From assembly GCF_051960575.1 (NCBI RefSeq), contig NZ_JBQCEE010000237.1:1-12579 (forward strand): DNA of 12,579 bases, written 5' to 3'. The notes under the pieces were generated by a model. It had not been told where the DNA came from, made no database searches, and was given only the letters and a program-made list of their open reading frames with translations. The position numbers were made by a program, and so were the translations under genes. Shown piece by piece: positions 7,006 to 12,579 of the stretch; position 1 is the first letter of the stretch, and the number at the start of each line of letters is the position of its first letter. The stretch is from JBQCEE01 sp051960575 (GTDB lineage: Bacteria > Actinomycetota > Actinomycetes > Mycobacteriales > Jatrophihabitantaceae).

Positions 7006-7026
7006 TGCGGGCGCCGGATGCCCGCA
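7006..7026. repeat. Inverted repeat in the divergent intergenic region
   Basis: TGCGGGC and GCCCGCA (7006-7012 and 7020-7026) form a perfect seven-base inverted repeat with a seven-base spacer, midway between the divergent GAF and PIG-L genes. It could be an operator or a leader hairpin. In such GC-rich DNA a chance occurrence is quite possible. Confidence 0.3.
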
Positions 7027-7038
7027 ACCCGGTTCGGC

Positions 7039-7044
7039 GGGTAC
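7039..7044 (+). promoter_or_regulatory. Candidate SigB/SigF-type -10 element of the polysaccharide operon
   Basis: GGGTAC lies 28 bases before the likely PIG-L start. This would put a transcription start near 7050, with room for the ribosome site at 7064. The hexamer matches the -10 of stress sigma factors (Streptomyces SigB, mycobacterial SigF type). The best -35-like G-x-x-T (7016-7019) is 19 bp away, too far from the usual 14-17, so support is weak. Confidence 0.3.
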
Positions 7045-7063
7045 GACCGAGCAACGCCCCTGC

Positions 7064-7068
7064 GGAGG
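7064..7068 (+). promoter_or_regulatory. Ribosome binding site deciding the PIG-L fusion start
   Basis: GGAGG lies three bases before GTG 7072 and six before TTG 7075, both in frame. The upstream ATG at 7018 has no such site. The true start is therefore probably 7072 or 7075. Confidence 0.65.
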
Positions 7069-7071
7069 GAC

Positions 7072-8283
7072 GTGTTGACCCGCAATAACCAATTGCGGCT
7101 GGCGACGACGGCGCCCGAGGCGCCCTCGCCGGCCGAGTCACGCCCCCAACCGCTCGACGCGCCCTCGTCGATCGACCTCACCGAACTGCGGCCGTGGCCG
7201 CGGCGCAGCGCGCTGGTGATCGGCTCGGCCGACGCCGACGGCCTGCTGTCGCTGCTGCACTCGCTCGATCTGAGCACCGCGTTTACCTCGGTCGCCGACG
7301 CGCCCCGCTCGGCCTCGCTGGGTGCACCCTACGACCTCGTCGTGGTCGGTCCCGACCTCATCACCCGCGACGAGGGGATCGAGCTGCTCGAGCTCGTGCG
7401 CAGCTACTCGCCGTCGGCGCGGGTGCTGCTGCACGCCACCGGGCGGCCGTGCCCGTCGTGGGTGCTCGTGCGGGCCCTGCGTGCCGGCGTGCACGACGTG
7501 CTCGGCCACGAGAGCGACACCGAGACCGCGCTCGACGTCGTGCGGCGGCAGGCCACCGACCTCACCGCGCGCGCCGACCGCGTGCTCGCCATCGGCGCCC
7601 ACCCCGACGACGTCGAGATCGGCTGCGCCGGCACGCTGCTCGACCACCGGCTGCGGGGCGACTCGGTGACCGTGCTGACGCTCAGCCGCGGTGCGATCGG
7701 CGGCGACCAGCGGGCGCGGCTGCGCGAGTCGGACGCCGCCGCCGAGGCGATCGGTGCCCGGCTGATCGTCGGCGACCTGCCCGACACCCGCATGGACTCG
7801 GGGTTCGGCACCGTCTCGGCGATCGAGGCGGTGGTGGCCGACGTGAACCCGACCGTCGTGTACGTGCACTCGAAGCACGACAACCACCAGGACCATCGCG
7901 CCGTCGCCGACGCGGCCACGAGCGCCACCCGCGGCATCGGCCGCGTGTACGCGTACCAGTCGCCGTCGGCGAACAACGACTACCACCCGACCGTGTTCCT
8001 GCCGATCGACCACGTGCTGCAGCGCAAGATCCAGGTGCTGCAGATGTTCGACTCGCAGAGCGGGCGCTCGTACCTCGAGCCGGAGCTGGTCGTCGCCGGG
8101 TCGCGGTACTGGGCGCGTCACCTCGGCGCGAAGGCCCGCTACGCCGAACCGTTCGAGGTGCTGCGCTCGACCGGCCGCACCCGCGGCATCGAGGGGCACC
8201 TCATCGCACCGGTGACCGGCGCGCTGTCCTACGGCCTGCCGTCGTTCGAACCCGTCCCCCGTGAGCAGAAGGTGGCGCACTGA
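7072..8283 (+). CDS. Degenerate receiver domain fused to PIG-L (LmbE) deacetylase
   Basis: About 403 residues in two domains. Residues about 44-165 look like a response-regulator receiver (ALVIGS, YDLVVVGPDL, GIELLELVRSYSPSARVLLHATG, ALRAGVHDVLGHE), but the phosphoacceptor position is Gly93 instead of Asp. The N-terminal acidic pair is missing and the conserved Lys is replaced, so it is a pseudo-receiver. Residues about 170-390 are a PIG-L/LmbE zinc N-deacetylase: AHPDD (176-180) and NHQDH (271-275, with His275 the likely third zinc ligand). The family removes N-acetyl groups from GlcNAc-type sugars, as in MshB and mycothiol synthesis. Placed first in an operon with a membrane glycosyltransferase, it may deacetylate a surface glycan or precursor (inference). 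No signal peptide is visible. It overlaps the phosphatase start by one base (TGATG). Confidence 0.88.
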   Translation: MLTRNNQLRLATTAPEAPSPAESRPQPLDAPSSIDLTELRPWPRRSALVIGSADADGLLSLLHSLDLSTAFTSVADAPRSASLGAPYDLVVVGPDLITRDEGIELLELVRSYSPSARVLLHATGRPCPSWVLVRALRAGVHDVLGHESDTETALDVVRRQATDLTARADRVLAIGAHPDDVEIGCAGTLLDHRLRGDSVTVLTLSRGAIGGDQRARLRESDAAAEAIGARLIVGDLPDTRMDSGFGTVSAIEAVVADVNPTVVYVHSKHDNHQDHRAVADAATSATRGIGRVYAYQSPSANNDYHPTVFLPIDHVLQRKIQVLQMFDSQSGRSYLEPELVVAGSRYWARHLGAKARYAEPFEVLRSTGRTRGIEGHLIAPVTGALSYGLPSFEPVPREQKVAH

Positions 8284-9626
8284 TGGCCGCACCGGTCACC
8301 GAGCAGCCGTTCGACGGGCTCGACACGGTCGCGCCCGCGCGGCCCGGCCTGCCCCCGCGCCCCCGCATCCTCACCCCGACCACCGAGGACATCGACCCGG
8401 ACGAGCGTCGCGGCCGCCATCTCGAACGGCTCGCCGTCTTCGGTGCCGAACGCGACGAGCGTTTCGCCCGCATCACGCAGCTCGCCTCGACGCTGTTCGG
8501 CGTGCCGATGGCGTCGGTGACCCTGCTCGACGAGGACAACGCCTGGTTCCCGGGCGCCACCGGCTTCCAGACGGCCGGGCCGGTGCCGCGCAAGTCGGTG
8601 TTCTGCGACAAGGTCGTGCACGAGCCCGAGCCGGTGATCGTCCGCGACGCGACGGCCGACCCGCGCTTCTGCGACATGAAGCTGGTGACCAGCCCGCCCT
8701 ACATCCGCTTCTACGCCGGCGTGCCGCTGGCCGACGACGAGGGCGTCGTGGTCGGCACGTTCTGCCTGTTCGACACCGTGCCGCGCACGCTCGACCGCGT
8801 GCAGCAGTCGATGCTGCTCGAGCTCGCCTCGTGGGCCCGCCGCGAGCTGGTCGACTCGAACGAGATGGCCAAGGCGCGCGAGGTGCAACAGGCGTTGTTG
8901 CCGCCCGAGCCGGAGGCGCCCGAGGGCTACGCGCTCGCCGGCACGTGCCGCCCGACGCAGGCGGTCGGCGGCGACTTCTACGACCACGGCATCCTCGCCG
9001 GGCGGCTCGTCCTCACCCTCGTCGACGTGATGGGCAAGGGCATCGGCGCGGCGATCGTGGCCGCATCGATCCGGGCAGTGATCCGCACCTCGATGCTGCA
9101 CGCGCTCAAGCTGTCGGCGGCCACCGGGCGCGACGTCACGGTGCAGCTGGACGAGGTGATGCGCGATGTCGACGCGCTCATGCAGCGCGACCTCGGCCAG
9201 ACCGGGCGCATCGTCGCCGGCTTCGCAGCCTCGCTCGAACCCGGCACCGGCGAGCTGTGCTGGCTCGACGCCGGCCACGGGCTCGCGCTCGTCGCCAACC
9301 CGGCGACGGGGGAGTGGCGGCGGCTGGCGGGCGACGACCTGCCGACCGGGCTGGGCATCGACACCGGCTGGACCGAGCACCGCGACACGCTGGCGCCGGG
9401 CGAGACCTTCATGGTGGTCAGTGACGGCCTGCTCGACCTGCTCGGCGGCACCGAGTCGGCCTTCGAGCAGATCGCCGAGCTCGCGGTCACCGTCCCCGAT
9501 CCGGACGAGCTGGTAGCCCAGATCGACGCGCTGGCCGCGGCCGGCACGTCCCTCGACGACGTGACCGCGGTGGCGCTGCGTCGAGCTCCGGTGGGCGGCG
9601 CCGCGGGCGTGGGGGACGTGGCATGA
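8283..9626 (+). CDS. GAF-SpoIIE (PP2C-type) serine phosphatase, RsbU-like
   Basis: The 447-residue cytoplasmic protein has a GAF sensor (about 55-190; VTLLDEDNAWFPGATG, SVFCDKVV, YIRFYAGVPLADDEGVVVGTFCLFD) followed by a short helical linker (EMAKAREVQQALLPP, 194-208). The rest is a SpoIIE/PP2C phosphatase domain. Metal-binding motifs are intact: VGGDFYD (Asp231), VDVMGKG (Asp248), LDAGHG (329-333) and VVSDG (Asp381). The order is that of RsbU-type phosphatases, which dephosphorylate STAS anti-sigma antagonists. The matching STAS protein and kinase are encoded downstream in the same operon, after the glycosyltransferase. The start overlaps the PIG-L stop by one base with an AAGG upstream, and its stop overlaps the GT2 start by ATGA. 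The GAF ligand is unknown. Confidence 0.93.
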   Translation: MAAPVTEQPFDGLDTVAPARPGLPPRPRILTPTTEDIDPDERRGRHLERLAVFGAERDERFARITQLASTLFGVPMASVTLLDEDNAWFPGATGFQTAGPVPRKSVFCDKVVHEPEPVIVRDATADPRFCDMKLVTSPPYIRFYAGVPLADDEGVVVGTFCLFDTVPRTLDRVQQSMLLELASWARRELVDSNEMAKAREVQQALLPPEPEAPEGYALAGTCRPTQAVGGDFYDHGILAGRLVLTLVDVMGKGIGAAIVAASIRAVIRTSMLHALKLSAATGRDVTVQLDEVMRDVDALMQRDLGQTGRIVAGFAASLEPGTGELCWLDAGHGLALVANPATGEWRRLAGDDLPTGLGIDTGWTEHRDTLAPGETFMVVSDGLLDLLGGTESAFEQIAELAVTVPDPDELVAQIDALAAAGTSLDDVTAVALRRAPVGGAAGVGDVA

Positions 9627-11671
9627 GCGATCTCGTCGCCTCCGTCCGGGCGCGGCTGCCCGAGTCGCCGCCCTACCCGCCGCTCGCGCTGGTGCGTCCG
9701 CTCGTCGCGATCACGACGCTGCTCGGGCTCAACTACGTCATCTGGCGCTGGACGTCGTCGGTGAACTGGGCGGCCTGGTTCATCGCCGTGCCGCTGGTGA
9801 TCGCCGAGACCTACAGCCTGCTCGACTCGCTGCTGTTCGGCATGACGGTCTGGCGGCTCAAGCGTCGTCCCGACCCCGGGCCGCCGCCGCCCGGCGCGAC
9901 CGTCGACGTCTTCATCACGACGTACAACGAGGACATCGACCTCGTCATGCAGACGGCGCGCGCGGCCAAGGACATCACGTACCCGCACCGCACGGTCATC
10001 CTCGACGACGGCAACCGCGCCGAGCTGCGCGCGATCGCCGAGGCCGAGGGCATCGACGTCGTCTCACGCTCGGCCGACTGGGTGAACATGCCGCGCCACG
10101 CGAAGGCCGGCAACCTCAACAACGCGCTCATGGTCACGCACGGCGAGTTCATCGCCATCCTCGACGCCGACCAGGTGCCGGCGCCGGAGTTCCTCGACCA
10201 CGTGCTCGGGTACTTCAACGACCCGAAGATGGCCATCGTCCAGACGCCGCAGTTCTTCCTCAACGTGCCCGACAGCGACCCGCTGGGCAGCCAGGCGCCG
10301 CTGTTCTACGGCCCGCTGCAGCAGGGCAAGGACGGCTGGAACGCCGCGTTCTTCTGCGGCTCGAACGCGGTGCTGCGGCGCGAGGCGCTGCTGCAGATGG
10401 GCATCCGCCGCTACGTGCAGGAGCTCGAGCAGCGCATCGACGACGCGCTCAGCACCGCCCAGCGGGTGATCAGGAAGGCCCGCCGCGGGCTCGGGTCGGA
10501 CGACGCGTCGCTCGACCACGCGCTCACCGGGATCGCCGCCGCCACCGACGGGGTCAAGGCCGCGCTCGCCGACGGCACGCCGCTCGGCCTCGCCACCGCG
10601 GCCTTCCAGCGCCGCGTGCGGGAGATCGCCCGGGAGCTGGTGAACGCGCACCTGTCCACCGCGGCCGACGACCTGGCCGAGATCGCCGCGATCGCCGGCG
10701 GCGACGTGCCACCGCCCGCACCGCTCGACAGCGCCGCGCTCGAGTTCCTGAGCCACCGCGACGAGTCACCGCTGGCCGCCTTTGCGACCGTCCACGCCCT
10801 CATCACCTCCCTCGACGTCGACCGCGACGACGAGGCGCAGGCGATCATGCCGATGTCGACGATCTCGGTCACCGAGGACATGGCGACCTGCATGCGGCTG
10901 CACAGCATGGGCTGGAAGAGCGCCTACCACGACGAGATCCTCGTCGTCGGCCTCGCGCCCGAGGACGTGCAGACCATGCTCACGCAGCGGCTGCGCTGGG
11001 CGCAGGGCACGATCCAGGTCGCACTGCGCGAGAACCCTTGGCTGCAGAAGGGGCTGTCGATCCCGCAGAAGCTGATGTACACCGGCACGATCTGGAGCTA
11101 CCTGTCCGGCTTCGCCGCGCTCGCCTACATCGCCGCGCCGATCCTGTACCTGGTGTTCGGGGTGCTGCCGGTGAACGCCATCAGCACCGCGTTCTTCCTG
11201 CGGCTCGCCCCGTTCCTGCTGCTGAACCAGCTGCTGTTCTTCGTGATCGGACGCGGCCGGCGCACGTTCCGGGGGCAGCAGTACTCGCTCGCGCTCTTCC
11301 CGGTCTGGATCAGATCGGTGACCAGCGCGGTCGGCAACGTGGTGTTCGGCCGCAGCCTCACCTTCGCCGTGACGCCGAAGACCAAGCAGCAGCAGGAACG
11401 GCCGCCGTGGCATCTCGTGAAGCCACAGCTGATCGCGATGGGGCTGCTCGTCGTGGCGGTCGCCATCGGCCTGGTGCGCTACGGCGCCGGGCAGGCCACC
11501 GGCCTCGCCACCGGCCTCAACGTGCTCTGGGTCGGCTTCGACCTGGTGCTGTTCAGCGTGATCCCGCGCGCGGTGCTGTACCGCGGCTACCAACCCGATC
11601 CCGAACCGTCCGACCGATCCCAGGCCGCGGCGACGCGTCCGATGACACCCTTCGAAGAGAGCATGCCGTGA
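9623..11671 (+). CDS. Cellulose synthase-like membrane glycosyltransferase (GT2) with large insertion
   Basis: A 682-residue processive-type GT2. Two TM helices near 22-75 precede the catalytic domain, which has VDVFITTYNED (about 94-104), LDDG (127-130), DAD (181-183), FFCGSNAVLRR (243-253), TED (417-419) and QRLRW (455-459), the full D, DxD, TED, QxxRW set. Several TM helices follow from about 480 to 660 (LSGFAALAYIAAPILYLVFG, LRLAPFLLLNQLLFFVIG, IAMGLLVVAVAIGL, WVGFDLVLFSVIP). It resembles BcsA-type synthases that polymerise and export a beta-glycan from UDP-sugars, but no PilZ c-di-GMP domain follows. Between FFCGSNAVLRR and TED, where relatives have about 25 residues, it carries an extra ~150 residues (about 262-411), mostly charged helices. 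It is coupled by ATGA to the phosphatase and by GTGA to the STAS gene. The polymer made is unknown. Confidence 0.9.
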   Translation: MSDLVASVRARLPESPPYPPLALVRPLVAITTLLGLNYVIWRWTSSVNWAAWFIAVPLVIAETYSLLDSLLFGMTVWRLKRRPDPGPPPPGATVDVFITTYNEDIDLVMQTARAAKDITYPHRTVILDDGNRAELRAIAEAEGIDVVSRSADWVNMPRHAKAGNLNNALMVTHGEFIAILDADQVPAPEFLDHVLGYFNDPKMAIVQTPQFFLNVPDSDPLGSQAPLFYGPLQQGKDGWNAAFFCGSNAVLRREALLQMGIRRYVQELEQRIDDALSTAQRVIRKARRGLGSDDASLDHALTGIAAATDGVKAALADGTPLGLATAAFQRRVREIARELVNAHLSTAADDLAEIAAIAGGDVPPPAPLDSAALEFLSHRDESPLAAFATVHALITSLDVDRDDEAQAIMPMSTISVTEDMATCMRLHSMGWKSAYHDEILVVGLAPEDVQTMLTQRLRWAQGTIQVALRENPWLQKGLSIPQKLMYTGTIWSYLSGFAALAYIAAPILYLVFGVLPVNAISTAFFLRLAPFLLLNQLLFFVIGRGRRTFRGQQYSLALFPVWIRSVTSAVGNVVFGRSLTFAVTPKTKQQQERPPWHLVKPQLIAMGLLVVAVAIGLVRYGAGQATGLATGLNVLWVGFDLVLFSVIPRAVLYRGYQPDPEPSDRSQAAATRPMTPFEESMP

Positions 11672-12006
11672 CCACCATCGAACTCGACCGCACCGACGCC
11701 AGGCTCGCGGTCGTCAGCCCGGTCGGCCGGCTCAACATGGCGAGCGCGCCGCAGCTCACCACCGCGGTCGCCGACATCGTCGCCGGCGGCACCCACCAGG
11801 TGGTCGTCGACCTCGCCCGCACCGACTTCATCGACTCGTCGGGGCTCGGCGCGCTCGTCGCCTCGCTCAAGCGGTGCCGCAAGGCCGGCGGTGACCTGCT
11901 GCTCGCGGCGCCGCAGGGCCAGGTCTTGTTCGCGCTCGAGAACACCAATCTGCTCAAGGTGTTCGCACCGCTCGACTCGGTGGACCAAGCCCGTGCGCAG
12001 GGCTGA
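11668..12006 (+). CDS. STAS-domain anti-anti-sigma factor-like protein (RsbV/SpoIIAA type)
   Basis: The 112-residue product is a single STAS domain: VVSPVGRLNMASAPQLTTAV (beta1-beta2-helix1), QVVVDLARTDFIDSSGLGALVASLKRCRKAGGDLLLAAP and VLFALENTNLLKVF. The DSSGLG loop (Asp56-Ser57-Ser58) is the site phosphorylated by RsbW/SpoIIAB kinases and dephosphorylated by SpoIIE-type phosphatases, and both enzymes are encoded here. In the unphosphorylated state such proteins bind the kinase or another target and switch it. The GTG start overlaps the GT2 stop (GTGA), and the end overlaps the kinase gene by 14 bases, so all are translationally coupled. The final target is not seen: no sigma factor gene lies in the window. 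Confidence 0.93.
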   Translation: MTTIELDRTDARLAVVSPVGRLNMASAPQLTTAVADIVAGGTHQVVVDLARTDFIDSSGLGALVASLKRCRKAGGDLLLAAPQGQVLFALENTNLLKVFAPLDSVDQARAQG

Positions 12007-12418
12007 GCCGATCACGGTGGTGACGCTCTCGGCGCCGGCCCGGCCCGAGACGATCGACCTCGTGCAGGACCTCGTCGCACGCGCCGACGACGACACCGGG
12101 CACGTCGTGTCACGGCGCGACCGCATGCGCTTCGAGACCGCGGTCGTCGAGATCATCGGCAACATCATCGAGCACGTGCAGTGCGCCGAGGGGCGCACCG
12201 GCGTCACGGTCGACGTCCGGGTCGAGTGGACTGCCGCGGAGCTGTCCGCTCGCATCGTCGACGACGGCCGGCCGAGTGACGTGTCGCTCGACGAGCCCGG
12301 CCTCGGTGACGACGAGGACGGCCGCGGCCTGTTCATGGCGATCACCTTCACCGACGAGCTGAAGTTCCGCCGCGACGGTGAGCACAACGTCTGGACGCTG
12401 CGGTGCTCGGCCGCCTGA
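11993..12418 (+). CDS. ATP-binding anti-sigma/serine kinase (RsbW/SpoIIAB-like HATPase)
   Basis: The 141-residue product is a GHKL-fold ATPase of the RsbW/SpoIIAB type. The N box is Glu53-xxx-Asn57-xxx-His61 (EIIGNIIEH), the G1 box IVDDGRP (88-94) and the G2 box EDGRGLFM (108-115). It would phosphorylate the STAS protein encoded just upstream and hold back a partner, classically a sigma factor. GTG at 11993, inside the STAS gene, is preferred: GGA lies eight bases upstream and the first strand, ITVVTLSAPARPE, follows directly. A GTG at 12017 is possible but would cut that strand. A run of acidic residues (DEPGLGDDEDGRG) lengthens the ATP lid. Its end overlaps the next gene by 16 bases. Confidence 0.9.
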   Translation: MRRAEPITVVTLSAPARPETIDLVQDLVARADDDTGHVVSRRDRMRFETAVVEIIGNIIEHVQCAEGRTGVTVDVRVEWTAAELSARIVDDGRPSDVSLDEPGLGDDEDGRGLFMAITFTDELKFRRDGEHNVWTLRCSAA

Positions 12419-12579
12419 CCGGCCGAATCGCGGCGTCGGCCGTGCTGCTCAGCGGGTCGTTCGCCGTGCTGCTCGTCGCCCTGCTCGGTGGTGCGACGTC
12501 GGCGGCCGCCGCGCCGGTGCCGACCGACCAGCCGGCGGGCCGCGCCTTCGGGCCGCTGCTTGCCTGGTCGGCACCGGCC
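12403..12579 (+). CDS. Secreted or membrane-anchored protein with signal peptide (3' partial)
   Basis: Fifty-nine codons are visible before the right edge. GTG at 12403 starts inside the kinase gene (16-base overlap), in the same coupled pattern as the other genes of the operon. The N-terminus has Arg4 and Arg8, a hydrophobic core (about 9-30, AASAVLLSGSFAVLLVALLGG) and a small-residue segment ATSAAAAPVP that fits a signal peptidase site. Then comes PTDQPAGRAFGPLLAWSAPA. It could be an exported protein working with the polysaccharide synthase, or a sensor protein whose first helix is a membrane anchor; the visible part does not decide. The reading frame stays open to the last base. Confidence 0.6.
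   Translation, partial: MLGRLTGRIAASAVLLSGSFAVLLVALLGGATSAAAAPVPTDQPAGRAFGPLLAWSAPA

Noticed and set aside
7018..7071. ATG at 7018 as the start of the PIG-L fusion
   Set aside because: It has no ribosome site, lies in the loop of the 7006-7026 inverted repeat, and would place GGAGG and the GGGTAC hexamer inside the coding region. GTG 7072 or TTG 7075 fits better, although 7018 is not excluded.
6954..7277. N-terminal extension of the GAF protein to 7277
   Set aside because: The extra residues are Ser/Arg-rich without domain character and would be antisense to the PIG-L fusion. GTG 6953 has a ribosome site.
11497..11523. Tandem repeat GCCACCGGCCTC in the GT2 gene
   Set aside because: It is a short two-copy coding repeat (ATGLATGL) in a membrane segment, ordinary for GC-rich Ala/Gly/Leu stretches.
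1..12579. tRNA/rRNA genes, CRISPR arrays, insertion sequences, attachment sites
   Set aside because: No cloverleaf-like sequence, regularly spaced repeats, transposase or integrase coding sequence was seen on either strand; codon and base use look uniform across the window.

Overview
The window comes from a high-GC, Gram-positive-type actinobacterium. Evidence is the strong G/C bias at third codon positions, frequent GTG starts, ATGA/GTGA stop-start overlaps, and gene families typical of Actinobacteria (Acg-type nitroreductase, DUF427 protein, SpoIIE/STAS/HATPase partner switching). The genus cannot be fixed from this sequence. There is no tRNA, rRNA, CRISPR, insertion sequence or phage gene. 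The window is densely coding; the largest gap is 118 bp.

Left block (1-3017, minus strand, transcribed right to left): an Acg-family FMN nitroreductase-like protein, a 12-TM MFS transporter and a VAO/berberine-bridge-type FAD oxidoreductase cut by the window's left edge. The gaps are about 50-60 bp, so this looks like one three-gene redox/transport operon. A short gap (3018-3093) separates it from a divergent plus-strand block.

Middle block (3094-6363, plus strand): a DUF427 protein, an extended SDR epimerase/dehydratase, a small Rieske [2Fe-2S] protein coupled to it by ATGA, and a FAD-dependent UDP-galactopyranose-mutase-like/amine-oxidase-type protein. A near-perfect DosR/DevR-type box (GGGACT-CA-AGTCCC, 5005-5020) lies just upstream of the last gene. 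The block ends tail to tail with a minus-strand GAF-domain gene; the two TAG stops share one CTAG.

Right block (7072-12579, plus strand): six genes with almost no spacing, every junction overlapping. In order they are a degenerate-receiver/PIG-L deacetylase fusion, a GAF-SpoIIE (PP2C) phosphatase, a cellulose-synthase-like membrane GT2 with a ~150-residue insertion in its catalytic domain, a STAS anti-sigma-antagonist-like protein, an RsbW/SpoIIAB-like ATP-binding kinase, and the start of a secreted or membrane-anchored protein cut by the right edge. This reads as an exopolysaccharide synthesis/deacetylation operon carrying its own partner-switching module (phosphatase, STAS switch, kinase) but no sigma factor in view. 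The inferred model is that environmental sensing by GAF domains sets STAS phosphorylation, which controls either an unlinked sigma factor or the polysaccharide synthase itself. It is the best candidate here for a little-described system.
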